A stretch of 64,000 nt of DNA from Diphasiastrum complanatum (GCA_029204225.1 CM055096.1:29132995-29196994); one strand, 5' to 3'. Shown: positions 11,724 through 23,547, counted from the first letter of the stretch. Notes: a model not told the origin generated them from the sequence alone. Numbers and translations are program-made.

Positions 11724-12227
11724 ATATTTTGATTTTATTTATCTATTTTATTTTTGTGTGTTGTTCACTTAACCCCGATTGTTCGTTGGCTTTTTGACCG
11801 ACAGACGAGCCACATACAATGCCTTACCCGATTGTTCATTTTTAACTTGAACGACGCATCGGGTGAGTTATTTTAAAATTCCAATTTTTTGTTTTATTTT
11901 CTTTAGCCCGAACATCTGGTATCATAGAGGAATATTCCAAGGGATCAAGTCTATTGATTCTCTATTTATTTCTCTGAATAGACGTATCATTTTTAGTTAT
12001 TGCATGACGGCAGACGTCTTGTCTCTTGACATGTGTACACATAAACCTTTGTGCCACCTTTATTACTCATTTTCTGACCTTTTTGCTATTTACTCAAAAT
12101 TACTTGTCATTTTAACTTTACCTCACTAGCTTTTGTCATGCTTCCTTGCTCTTTGAATGCTACCATCGCGATCAATTCTTTGCTATCAAGCTATGCGAAA
12201 GCATATTGAATCTTACTATCACAAGCA
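11724..12227 (+). other. Spacer after gypsy pol
   Basis: T-rich sequence with two CCGATTGTTC repeats (11776 and 11828 area). I see no LTR boundary here, which supports the following ORF being part of the same element. Confidence 0.5.
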
Positions 12228-14101
12228 ATGGCTACTACTTCCTCAGTTGTACCAGCTAACATGAATTGGAAAGTGCGTAGTAAGATGAACCTGGAGGAGT
12301 TTCAGATGCTAGCTGATCGATGCAGATCGGGTGATACCTTACAGGTTAATCCTTCATCAGTTTTGATCGATGTTGGTAATGAATTTGTTCAGGGTATAAT
12401 CGAGGTAACGGACTTAGTAGTCTCAATGCAGGTCTGTGGCATTAGGATGGACATCTCCGAGGCAAAACTTGTTGTTGTGCTCCATTTGTCTGCTGACGGC
12501 ATCAAGGGAGAATATTGACAAGGCCAATCTTTTTCATATCAAAGAAGTGGCTTTTCGCAATTTTTGTAAGTATTGCAATCACGTTCTTTTTGCTACAAAT
12601 GCGGATGCTACAATCTCGGTCACCAATATAGGATATCTGCTGTCAACCATTAAGGGCGAGCAGATCAATTTTGCTGCCACTGCTTTCAAAGCCTTTCATA
12701 GGTCTATGAAGCATGGTAAGTTTGTGGCTTATACAACACATATCAGTCACCTCTGCCTCTATTACTGTGTCCTAACGATGGGAGAGTTGGCGTTGCTTGA
12801 GAAGAAGAAGACGACACTTGCAGCTCCACAACAAGTGGACGTCACTAAAATAGAGATCAATGATGTCTCTGTAGATGATCAACAAGCTGATACAGGGCTG
12901 GGTGATGTTGTACAAGACTCGGTGCTTGATGTTTCTGATGTAGTTGTTGATACAACTATGGCAGATGCTGAAATGGTGAACGATGACAACCAGGACACTG
13001 AAAACCTTCGGTTTGAACGAGCCCAAGTTGAAGACACCACTGTGGATGTTGCTATGGATGACACTACTGCTGCTGATGTTGCTGAGGACGATACATCTGA
13101 TATACGGACCGATACAGCACAACGAGATGAGACACCAGAGCCAGACACACCGAACTAGTTAGCAACAATGATGCCTGAGACCCGCCAGATAATCTTATAT
13201 CTTCGAAACACTGATGTTGTAAAATAGGGTTACAAACAGAAGATTGTCAAAATGCAGGGACAAAATGAACATATAAAGAAAAGATGACCAAACTCTTCTC
13301 TCAGCTCAATATCATCGAGCAGAGTAACAAGAAGTTTGAGGTCACCTTAAGAAAAGTTAATGATTATAACTTGATTCTTCAGTCCGAATTGGACAAGACC
13401 GGGAATCTGCTGTAAAGAAACAGATTGTTACTTTTGATTTAGATCGAACTGCTCTTAACAATAAGGTGGATTTCTACCAAAAGAAGGCCGAAGATCTACA
13501 ACAGCAGCTGGACTCAGAGAAGCTGGCTCAAATAAGTGTAGAGAATACTCTACAGTGTTGTTCTAACGTGGGCACCATCAAAGTTGATGCAGCTAAATGG
13601 AGGCAAGCCCATGCAATACTGCAAGAGACCTTCAGAACCGAACTCCTTCAGCCCTTGTATGAAAAAAAGTACAGGTTTGAAGAGGAGTTGATCGACCTTA
13701 GAGAAGAGAGTGCCTGTCCTGGTGTGAGCTCTCATGAGGAACACATCCAGGCACTAAGCAATATTGACAGCCTTATAGCTGAGGTGTCAACATATCGTAA
13801 GGGAAAGCAAGCCGATACAGGTAATCCTGACAGTTCCAAAGTTTTTAGCTCCTCAAGTGTGGAAGTCCATGAGGAGTTTCGCAACGCAGTAGCTGAGAAT
13901 GACCGAATGAAGAGAGAGCTTGAATCACTGCAAACCCGGATAAAGATGTCATATATGAGCTTAAAACAAAGGCAGATCCTACAGATACACACAAAGCCAA
14001 ACAAACCTGTGCAACCTAGTCGAAGAAGACGGACGAGGTACTTGCGCACGAATTTCGAATTTTTGTTGATAAACTTCGTATTTGACTGCGCTACAATTTA
14101 A
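12228..14101 (+). pseudogene. Accessory ORF downstream of gypsy pol: acidic and coiled-coil protein
   Basis: I do not recognise the family. An N-terminal region of about 190 residues (starting MATTSSVVPANMNWK at 12228) has one frameshift near 12510 and includes a CKYCNHVLFATNADA segment. It is followed by about 110 residues rich in Asp, Thr and Val (12830-13158). A long Gln/Glu/Lys/Leu-rich region comes next, read in broken frames from about 13285 to 13960. Its heptad-like content (KKAEDLQQQLDSEKLAQ, ENDRMKRELESLQ) predicts coiled coil. I see no signal peptide or membrane segment. Position after integrase on the same strand with no LTR between resembles extra ORFs of some plant gypsy lineages. 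That it belongs to the gypsy element is inference. Confidence 0.6.
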
Positions 14102-14109
14102 CTCTAAGT

Positions 14110-14175
14110 TGCGATGGTATGTGGACTATTCCTTCACTTAGTGATGAAGATGGAGAGCTACCTATATGAGACATG
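14110..14175 (-). pseudogene. Start of a copia gag (element B)
   Basis: The first codons read MSHIGSSPSS, matching the element A gag start, then the similarity ends near 14120 where the gypsy-associated sequence begins. Only the N-terminal 15-20 codons survive. Confidence 0.75.
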
Positions 14176-14226
14176 ATAATAGTATACAAATAAAATAAAC
14201 TTAATCTCTCGGTTTATTTGAACTAT

Positions 14227-14238
14227 GCTCTGATACCA
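14227..14238 (-). promoter_or_regulatory. Primer-binding site, initiator Met tRNA type (element B)
   Basis: The minus strand reads TGGTATCAGAGC, a perfect copy of the common plant copia primer-binding site, 3 bp from the LTR edge. Confidence 0.88.
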
Positions 14239-14241
14239 ATC

Positions 14242-15355
14242 TGATGGGGGCAAAGGAGATAGAAGAACGCGAACGGAGAAGAGAGCATGAACATTGTGGA
14301 ACGACGCTCCCGTTCTAATCAACTGCTAAAAAACAGTCTAATAGACAGCTTATGCTAAATGTAATCACAGCTTTAATTATTCTAATTGTCCAACAAGATC
14401 TTAAAAGCTAATTCATACTCTGAAATAAGAGTACAGTCTGCCGAAGAGATTAGAGATGGTTTGTATGTAGTACTACTGAAATCAGATTCAACGTGAAGTA
14501 TAAGTCTGAAATAAATGGAAGAGCAGTATGATAACGCGAGTTCCTGAGGCGTCAAAGACAACCATCGTCTGATCAGAAATTGAGGAGTTGTAGACGTCCG
14601 TGTTTTGATCAAAGTGAGTAAACACACGCGATCAAACAGCAATGAAAGTGCATTCAATCACAACAAGCATTCATCTACGTTGTACAGAAATAAAAGCAAG
14701 CTGCTGTTATATTACACTGAAGTACAATACAAATAGCAATTACAATAAAAAATGATGGCGTAATTGCGAGACTCAAATAATGTGTCTCATGGACGGAGCA
14801 ACCCACAATCTGTGCTTGGATGATCTATTTATAGACTTCATCCGTGTGTTAATTACATTGAATGCTTGTCACCTAATTAGAAAAGCCGTTGTATTTGGAA
14901 GTATATGGCTTTTGTGACAGTTGTACATTGTATATACGGTCAATAAATTTGACGTGGACGAGAATGTTTCCAGAATGTTCCTCATTTATTTTAGACGACC
15001 TTCGAGATTTTTTTCTCTCTTCGCATCTTTCGCAAGAAGTTGAAGGTGCCCTTAATAAGATGGTGATGTCTTTAAAATAGTTTAACGTATGAAAATAGAT
15101 GACCTTCGGGATTTTTCTCTCTCTTCGCATTTTTTGCAAAGAGCCGAAGGTGCGTTAAAAATAGTTAAACTTTTGAACATGCAAGTGTTGCATTTCGGGG
15201 AAATGCGAAAAAGCCGAAACTGTTGAAAACATAGTGTATTTCTGCAGACTATTGAAAAAATAATATATTTCTGCAGACTTGTTCTAAATGCAAGTTTTGT
15301 GGAAGTCCTTGAAGATGGCCAAGTCTTCAATGACTTCAAGTTGTTAAACTTGACA
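14242..15355 (-). mobile_element. Copia LTR (element B), 1114 bp
   Basis: On the plus strand it begins TGATGGGGGC and ends AAACTTGACA, so on its own strand it runs TGTCAAGTTT to CCCCATCA. It aligns with 8571-9440. Near its outer end it holds a diverged direct duplication of a block with CTCTCTCTTCGCAT (about 14990-15075 and 15090-15165). Internal copia sequence lies on both sides: gag start to the left, RNase H 3' end to the right. Confidence 0.88.
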
Positions 15356-15614
15356 TCTGAACTTTGAAATTATGACAGGATTGGTTACCCTTTGCTGGAG
15401 ATCAGTCGGAAGCCCGCTGTACATGTTCTTCAAATAAATTGGATGTCTAAGTTTGTGATTCCTGCAGGTATCAGATGAGCAGACGTAGAACCAAAGTTGG
15501 TTTCACCTTACCCTAGATCAATGATCAATAAATATGCAAGAAGAATCATGAAATAGAAATTAGTCATTCACCAAGGAGATAACTGTGGGCTTAATTTCCA
15601 AGTCCCTCTTAAGA

Positions 15615-15963
15615 TCACGGTTGGTGCCTTGGTGTCTTCGTCAAGTTCAGCTTGTTGGAGAATTTTTGGTGCTTGATCTTGGGAAGCGCTTTGGTAAAGA
15701 TGTCTGCGACCATTTCTATTGTGGAGCAATATTGAAGGATCACTTGCCCTAAGAAAACTTTCTCCCGAATGAAATGATACTGGATTTTTATGTGTTTGGA
15801 TTTGCCATGAAATCTGGGATTCAGTGACAGTGAAATACAGCTCAAGTTGTCACACAGAATGGTGGTAGCATTAAACTGAGTGTGATGTAAGTTGTGAAGT
15901 AATAACCTAATCCATACAGTTTCTTTTGAAGCTTGGCATGCTGCGATGTACTCTGCTTCTAAC
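15615..15963 (-). pseudogene. Ty1/copia RNase H relic (element B)
   Basis: From right to left: AEYIAACQASKETVWIR, LHNLHHTQFNATTILCDNLS, LNPRFHGKSKHIKIQYHF and MVADIFTKALPKIKHQ, with a natural end near 15615. This part is open and better preserved than element A. The 3' noncoding segment 15356-15614 links it to the LTR. Its upstream side is cut at 15964 by satellite DNA. Confidence 0.88.
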
Positions 15964-17205
15964 GTCCTTCGTGCTAGATGGAGTTCTATTAGGGCACAAG
16001 AATGGACTACTTTTCGGCATTCCCAAGAAGTGGTCCGATATTGCCGAACGGGCTCCATTTTGCATGTTGTATGTTGTGTTCAGTGCCGCATGCCAAGACA
16101 AACCTGCAATAACAAACCGGGCTCCAAATGGTTCCGTACTCACAAAGAAACGTGCGTCCCCGAGCCATAAACCCTAAAAGCAGTATAGGAAACCTAGGCC
16201 TGTCGTACCAAAAATTGGTCGGATTCGTGCTAGAGATGTCAGAACCTCGGATGGAAGGTGGCCACAGGTTCGTGAGCTTGGCACGAACCCGCTAGACCAG
16301 GTGCAACTCAATTTGGACATCGTTTTTCTGAAAATGTCCTTCGTGCTTGATGGAGCGCCATTAGGGCACAAGAATGGACTACTTTTCGGCATTCCCAAAA
16401 AGTGGTCCGATATTGCCAAACGGGCTCTGTTTTGCATGTTGTCTGTTCTATCCAGTCTTGCATGCCGATTCAAACCCAGAAAACAAATACTCATAGAGAA
16501 ACGTGCGTCCGAGCCATAAACCCTAAAAGCAATATAGGAAACCTCGGCTTGTCGAACCGGAAATTGGTCGGATTCGTGCTGGAGATGTCAGAACCTCGGA
16601 CGAAAAGTGGCCGTAGGTTTGTGGGCACGAACCCACTGGACTAGGTGTAGCTCAACTTGGACATCGTTTTTTTGAAAATGTCCTTCGTGCTGGATGGAGT
16701 GCCATTAGGGCACAAGAATGCACTACTTTTCGGCATTCCCAAGAAGTGGTCCGATATTGCCGAACGGGCTCCATTTTGCATGTTGTATGTTATGTTCAGT
16801 GCCGCACGCCGAGACAAACCTGCAACAACAAACCGGGCTCCAAATGGTTCCGTACTCACAAAGAAACGTGCGTCCTCGAGCCATAAACCCTAAAAGCAAT
16901 ATAGGAAACCTAGTACTGTCGTACCGAAAATTGGTCGGATTCGTGCTAGAGATGTCAGAACCTTAGATGGAAAGTGGCCACAAGTTTGTGGACTTGGCAC
17001 GAACCCACTGGACCAGTTGCAACTCAATTCGGATGTCGTTTGCTTGAAAATGTCCTTCATGCTGGAAGGAGCACCATTTAGGGCACAACAAATGGACCAC
17101 TTTTCGGCATTCCCAATAAGTGGTCCAGTATCATCGAACGGGGAGCGTCTTGCATGTCGTCTGTTTCGTCCAGTGTTGCACGCTGAGACAAACTCGCAGC
17201 AAAAA
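15964..17205. repeat. Satellite, 344-372-bp unit, about 3.6 copies
   Basis: Units begin with GTCCTTCRTGCT at 15964, 16336, 16680 and 17052. Units 1 and 3 are 372 bp, unit 2 is 344 bp and unit 4 is partial. Shared blocks include CTTTTCGGCATTCCCAA, AAACGTGCGTCC and AATTGGTCGGATTCGTGCT. Long open frames occur on both strands in every unit but change between units, so I do not call them genes. Confidence 0.93.
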
Positions 17206-17726
17206 TGTGTGTGTATGTATGTCTGTGCAGATGGTGCAGGTTGTGGTAAACTATAGGATATTTGTGCGAGAGATAATGGAGCTATTCTGTTTTGAAAATG
17301 ATGTTTATCCATGCAGTATTATCTGGGTGATAGAGCAATTCACCCAATTTTTGTACTATCAGCAACTTTGCAAAAAATTTCTTCCTCGAAAGAGATTTTT
17401 ATTAATAAATGAAGATGAAGTTGTTAGTATTATGAAGTTATATTTGAAGGATATGTCAATTGTGAGACTGAGTAAAGTACAGACAATGTTGGATTTGATG
17501 GTGTACACAATGGTACTTAAGAATGACTTGTATTTTGAATTTTATATAAATCTGAGTTTGAATTTTGTGTAAATCTTTTATTTCCTAAATTGATGCTTAC
17601 TCTTATTTGGTTGATTGGGATTTACACAGAATACCTACATTAGTAAATGATATATTTAATTTATATTATCCTTTGGTCAATGTTTATATTTAGTATATAT
17701 ATCTATTAGATTTTAATTTTAACAAA
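17206..17726. other. No gene seen
   Basis: AT-rich sequence after the satellite. The one long open frame runs out of the satellite and has no family features. Confidence 0.55.
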
Positions 17727-17877
17727 TAAGAAACATGCACGCCACGCATGTGAAAAGTGGTGGTAGTTGATATAAGCTTTGGTAAGAAACGTGCATGCCA
17801 TGCATGTGAAAAGTCGTGATATTTGATATATAAGCTTTGGTAAGAAACGTGCATGCCACGCATGTGAAAAGTGGTGG

Positions 17878-17879
<2 letters not shown>
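17727..17879. repeat. 56-58-bp tandem repeat, 2.7 copies
   Basis: Units start at 17727, 17783 and 17841. Each begins TAAGAAACRTGCAYGCC and carries GCATGTGAAAAGT. The last unit runs into the AC microsatellite. Confidence 0.92.

Positions 17880-17908
<29 letters not shown>
17880..17908. repeat. (AC)n microsatellite
   Basis: A run of about 14 AC units directly abutting the preceding tandem repeat. Confidence 0.95.
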
Positions 17909-17909
<1 letters not shown>

Positions 17910-18105
17910 CTCTAATCCTAAATCCGCACCATAGTTGCACGATCATTGGCCGTCCACCCAAACCATCGGCCACCACCCAAAATTTCGGCTAATTGTCACT
18001 GACCACTTTTGACCCAAACCATTGACCTTCGACTCAAACCATCGGCCGTAATCCAAATTGTCGGCCGCCCGCCGCCCGTCAACGACGGGATCAAATAAAA
18101 AAAAC

Positions 18106-18158
18106 AGAGGGAAAGCCCACCCGCCTCAGCAGGTGGGCTCTCCCATCATATAATTTGT

Positions 18159-18209
<51 letters not shown>

Positions 18210-18298
18210 TTTTTTCAAATTTAATAATGAAAGAGGGGTGAGCCCACCCGTCGCGGCGCGTGGGCTCTCCTATTATAATATGTCTATCATAAATAAAT

Positions 18299-18347
<49 letters not shown>

Positions 18348-18400
18348 ATAAAAAAAAGAAAGAGGAGAGAGCCCACCCACGGCGGGTGGGCTCTCCCATT
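18106..18400. repeat. 127-bp tandem repeat with a GC-rich hairpin and (TA)n
   Basis: Three units are spaced 127-128 bp apart. Each has a hairpin with GCCCACC/GGTGGGC arms centred near 18126, 18253 and 18381, followed in units 1 and 2 by AT-rich sequence and a (TA)n run (18162-18208 and 18301-18343). The third hairpin has perfect 11-bp arms (AGAGCCCACCC) around a 5-nt loop. Loops differ between units while arms are kept. Confidence 0.9.
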
Positions 18401-18572
18401 TTACTTGAAAAATAAATATCTAGAAAAACTTGAAAGAAAAGTTTGATGATGAGATTAAGAAAATATACCAAATTTTATGAGCTAGAAAATTTGAAATTTT
18501 TTTAGATTTGAGGTAAGAAAGCTTAAAAATTTGAAAGCTTTGAAATTTCAGAAAACAACGTCAAGAATCATT

Positions 18573-18594
18573 GGGGGGGGGGGGGGGGGGGGGG
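18573..18594 (+). repeat. Poly-G run, 22 nt
   Basis: An unbroken run of about 22 G. It could form a G-quadruplex, and it is also a place where assembly length is unreliable. Confidence 0.9.
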
Positions 18595-18899
18595 TGGGTA
18601 TATTTATGTTTTTTCTTCCTATAGTCAAACTCCACATATGCTTATGGGATAAATGTTGTGCCACGTGTCAAGACCATATAAGATCTCCATAATAAAAATT
18701 AAAAGAGAATGAAAAGTATCTTTTGGGGTCCATTTTAGTAAAATGGAAATTCATGCCCCCCAATTTTTCAAAAATGAACTAGTTTTAGAGTCTATATATA
18801 TAGCTTGAAAAGTGTTGATGCTGCACCAAATACTTATGGGATTATTTGGTGCTTCTCAACTGTGTTCCCCTTTCTCCTCATCCCTTCCATAAACTTGAG

Positions 18900-20130
18900 A
18901 ATACAAAAGTAAGAAAAAAACTTGAAAAAAAAAAAAAAGATTTAAAAAAACAAAGATAGCTAAAATAGTGTAAAAACCTTATAAAAAACATTAAAATGTT
19001 AAAAAAAAAAAAATACTATAAAAAATCCCAAAACAATCAAAATAATAACTTTATGTAAAAAATCCCAAAAAAAAACCAAAAATAAGCTTAGCAAAAATGA
19101 AAAAAATTCAAAATAGTGTAAGAAATCCCAAAAAAATCAAAACAATAATTTTATGTAAAAAATCCCAAAAAAAACCAAAAAAAAATCAAAATAGTGTAAA
19201 AAATTCCAAAAAAACAAAACAATGATTTTATGTAGAAATTACCCAAAAAAACCAAAAAATAGGCTTTAAAAAAAAATCCAAGAAAATCAAAATATTGTAA
19301 AAAAAATCTTAAAAAAATCAAAACAATTATTTTATGTAAAAAATCCCCCAAAAAAAGTCTAAAGTAAACTTAGAAAAACAAAAAATCTAAAAAAAGCAAA
19401 TTAGTATAAAAAATTTCCAAAAAAAATCTAAAACAATTAAAACAATAATTTTATATAAAAAATCTCCAAGAAAAGCCAAAAATAAGCTTAAAAAAAACAA
19501 AAATCTAAAAAAATAAAAAATAGTTTGAAAAATCTCCCAAAAAAACCAAAAATAAGCTAAAAAAAAATATCTAAAAAAATCAAAACAGTGTAAATGAACC
19601 CAAAAAAAACCTGAAAAAAAAAGTTAAAAATTCTAAAAATAAAATCTAACAAAACTAAATATTGAAATGCTAAAAGAAAATGGGGGCAAAAGTGGGGCAA
19701 ATAATACTTCTCTTTTGTCCCATATTAAGAACTTAAAATTGTACCAAAAAACGGAAAAACTCAAAAATGTAACAAGCAAAAAAAATCTAAAAACTATTAA
19801 AAATATATAGAAAAACCTTAAAATTAAAAAAAATTAGTATTATTACAAAAGGGCCATAATTTTAAAAAATCGTAAAAAACTAAAAAATTTAAAATTGGGA
19901 AAAAAAAAGGAGTACTATTAAAAAATGGGGCAAAATCTTAAAAAAAAACTTTAAACTTCTAAGAAACTTAAAAAACCTTAATTTTTTTTTTCTGAAAATC
20001 CTAAAAAAAATTTAACCTTAATAAAAAAAAAATTTAAAAATAGGACATAAAATTTAAGAAAAATTGCTCCGCACACATTATTAAAATATTAAACTCTAAG
20101 TAAATACTTATAATCTTAGACACTATAACA
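18900..20130. repeat. A-rich degenerate repeat tract
   Basis: About 1.2 kb dominated by A runs. A block like AATAATTTTATGTAAAAAAT recurs at 19040, 19141, 19218, 19321 and 19441, spaced 77-120 bp apart. It looks like an eroded tandem array, not a gene. Phe-rich open frames on the minus strand are composition artefacts. Confidence 0.8.
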
Positions 20131-20337
20131 AACCTTGAAACTCTTTTTGTGTTAATGTCATTGTGTATCTTCGCTTTTGATCACGTATACACATACACGT
20201 GTCGTGCGCTCTGCTCACACAAACACAACCACACATTGCACTTTACTCATACGCGAAACTTTGATGCAACCATGTTGCTTTTGCATTCGACAAATCACCT
20301 ACAAAGAATGCGAAAAAAGCATAATCACTTGTTGTAG

Positions 20338-22457
20338 ATGTTTGCATGTTTTACTAATAGACAAAAAAAGTCGACCACTACAATGTCTAATATTTTGGAG
20401 GAACCCAAATTGTGCTTCAAACCTACAGTAGCTGGTGAAGTTGTATGCTCAAAAACATATCAAGATTTGCTTGGAATCTCTCACGAAATGTTCTGGCAAA
20501 TAATTGCGGAGGCACGTTACAACATTACATACAAATTTCATGGAAATACTGGAACTTTCAAACAATGTGAACATTCATCACTTGGGTTGGTCGTAATGCG
20601 TGGGATTTTAGAAAAGCATGCATTTCCTCAACCGCATCTACAACATGTATCAAAAGATGACGTTATTCTATGCGAATACCATCTTCCCCTCAGTATGCGT
20701 AAATATGATATATTCAAAACCATAAACACACGACTTACGAAATCTTGTACATCTACAGTTTCCAAAACAACACTCTATCGAATGTGGAGACGAGAGTTTG
20801 AACATGTGAAAACTTCGACAAAGCAAAGAATGTAGAAATGCAAAACATGTGATGACCTAAAAAATGCGATGGAGACAACTCCTAACACCAAGGTGGCGTG
20901 ATCGTTATATTGCAATGCGACGTCGTCATCTGCAACACGTTTTTTATTCAAGAAAGTGATATACGTATGGAAAAGAAGAATCAAGATCACATCCCGAGCA
21001 ATCTTTGTGCCTCGTCATTGACGGAATGAATCAAAATACAACAACATTACCCCGTTTCAAGAGGACTCCTCCTAGATTGGAGGGTAGTCATTTTTTAAAA
21101 ACGTATGTTTGTGGGGTGCTAGTCCATGGATTCAAATTGCTCTATGATGTTTGGATGATACCTTGCATGCTCATGATAGCAACCAAGTTGCCACATCAAT
21201 AATGCACAATAAGAAATGTGCATGCATCACGTGGTAACTTGCCTCCGATCTTGTGTATCCAAGCCGACAATTGTTGGAGAGAGAATAAGAATAAATTTAT
21301 ATAAGTGAAAATGGGATTTTTAATGGTTGGCCACACACACGAAGACATTGACTAGGTTTTCAGTGTCATCTCCAGAACATTGAAGTCCAATTCAGTTCTT
21401 ACAATGCCAGATATGCTAGCACGAATTGGTCAAAAGATAGGTGGCGGTCGTACCGAAACAACTCAAGTAGAATTATTGGAACGAATGGTAGATTGGAGAG
21501 GATTTATAGATCCACATATTATTCGTGGAAATGATGGCTTGGAAGGTCGTACCAATCCTCATTACTTTTGTTTCTAAAGGCTGAATGGTGAGCCAACCAT
21601 GCAATGGAAGTACTATTCTAATTATAGAGAAAACTCGTGGAGTGAACCTTTCAAACTCTTGCAATGTGGACCATCAAAAGATGAACCAATCTTCTTAGCA
21701 CCCACAAAGGACTTGGATCTGGATGAAGTTAAAGGAATAAGGTCCTTCATTGATTACTTGCGGCATATGAGTCTAGAGTTTTCGAAATATAGAGACCACA
21801 AGCTGCATGCATGGTTGAAAACACAAAAATTCTTGAGTATCTTACCAAACAAAAGAACTTGTCAACGTCACTGCATAGCCAAGAAACTTTTTGGCCGCAA
21901 TCTTTGCCAAGCACTTTTGAGCCAAGTGAATAAGCTTTCAACAATGACGTCCAAATGGATGCAGAGTTGTTACTCTGAAAATTTTGCGGGCGAAAAGGTG
22001 ATGCTCCTCTATCTGAATTCACACCTAGAAAAGAGGTTGCCCTGGACAAAGTTGTTGCAATTCGGCCTCCAGATGAGGATGTTGTAGAGGGACCTCCTAT
22101 TTGGATGGCAAAGGTTGTTGAAGTAAAGAATGACGCCGAAGGTGTGGTCACAACTCTCAAAGCATTGTGGTATGAAACTAAATCAAACCGAAGGTGTGGA
22201 AACAGTAGACCGATCAACAACAATGAGCTATAAATAAATTGCATATTGAAAGAATGGGTTCCAAACTATGACAGACCACAAGATATAGAAGTGGATGCAG
22301 TTATTTTTGCGTGGAAATCAAAAGCAAAAAAGATAGTTAAAATACATGGCTATGTTGTGGAGAAATCAATATCTATTTTAGATATCTCTACGGCACACAT
22401 CAAGGAGTACCTGTCCAAACTATCTAATGAATGTGCAGCTGATATTGATGAGTAGAC
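20338..22457 (+). pseudogene. DUF7869-type gene fossil
   Basis: The relic has features I recall from a family found in animals, algae and plants with a domain named DUF7869. An N-terminal region ends with MRKYDIFKTINTRL, LYRMWRREF and a CKTCDDLK motif. The core has VIDGMNQ (21014-21034), QADNCWRENKN (21261-21293) and VGHTHEDID (21326-21352). The C-terminal part has TMQWKYYSNYRENSW and PPIWMAKVVEV-type segments. Conserved Asp, Glu and His residues suggest a metal-binding, perhaps RNase H-like fold; that is inference. It is broken by at least four frameshifts and stops, including TAG where Gln is expected right after HTHEDID. Whether it came from a transposon or a host gene is unclear; I find no terminal inverted repeats. 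Confidence 0.72.
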
Positions 22458-22999
22458 ATTGTAACTATAGTTATTATAAAAGGTATTTTTCAAGAGTCCT
22501 GGTTACGATTGTTTTAACTATATTCACAGGACCTATAATATACTAGTGAGTAATCAAAAATTTTGTAGTTATAGTCATGATGATGACATATGCTTTTGAT
22601 TCAAAAGCAATCCTTCTTGTACAAATGTATGTTCAATTTGAATATATCAATAAAGAGCTATGATTTTTGGATTACTAAGTATACTTGTTTACATCTTTTC
22701 AATGATGATCATATTTTTATTTTTGAGTTTTTTATGGATCTCAGATTTCTAAAATGTTCGTCCATGATGGTGCTATTAACTGTAAATTTCGTTCAAGTGA
22801 CATGAATAACTATTATAAGTTGGGATGATAACTTCATCACTTTAAGAATGTACATGACATTGTGATTTTATTTTGAATTTACAGTTGGTAATCGTAGTTA
22901 TTGACTTTAGACATTGATTAAAAGCTTAGTGAGTTTCAAGTTAGAGAAGAAGGGGGAGAAGGGAAGGGAAGGGGGAGGGGGAGGGGAGGATTCTTAAAA
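22458..22999. other. No gene seen; G-rich purine tract
   Basis: AT-rich sequence ending in a purine tract of GGGA/GGAG repeats at about 22945-22990. Confidence 0.6.
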
Positions 23000-23059
23000 T
23001 AGTCCAAATCTTTTGGAAAAGTCCAAAATTAATTGATTCCGTGTTCAAAGCATTATGCT

Positions 23060-23547
23060 TTATGTTATGATGGAAATCGATGGAAGCACTAATCTTGAAA
23101 GCTTATTCAGACTCAGATTGGGCTGGAGATGTGGATACTAGGAAATCCATCTTTGGCTACTTATGTTTTCTTGCAAGAGGACCCATTTCATGGAACAATC
23201 AAAAGCAGAAATGCATCTCTTTGTCCTCTACCGAGTCCAAATATGTCGCACCCACCTTTATAGTAAATGAAATTATTTGGCTCAAAAGATTACTCCAAGA
23301 TCTAAAATTTCAACAGATCATGCCAACAACAACACTTCATTGCGACAATCAAAGCTGCATAGCACTTTCACAAAATCACTCTAGAACTAAACATATCAGA
23401 GTTCAATTTCATTTTTTAAGAGAGAAGTTTCAAAATAAAATAATTGTATTCACTAGCTCCATGCAGTTTGCAAGGGTCACTAAAAAGCAAATGCCCAATA
23501 AACATTACACTTTGTTTGACCAAAGATTAAAATTAGAATCAAAATAA
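23060..23547 (+). pseudogene. Ty1/copia RNase H relic
   Basis: Plus-strand RNase H with AYSDSDWAGDVDTRKSIFGY, GPISWNNQKQKCISLSSTES, LHCDNQSCIALSQN and RTKHIRVQFHFLREK. The C-terminal TKALP motif is eroded (RVTKKQMPNK). No LTR is recognisable downstream. It is a lone fragment on the strand opposite to most copia relics of the window. Confidence 0.88.

Noticed and set aside
15907-17312. Repeated open frames of 70-140 codons in the satellite
   Set aside because: They occur on both strands of the repeat unit and are fused to different sequence in each unit, so the repeat explains them.
19151-19351. Phe-rich minus-strand open frame resembling a membrane protein
   Set aside because: It is the complement of an A-rich low-complexity tract.
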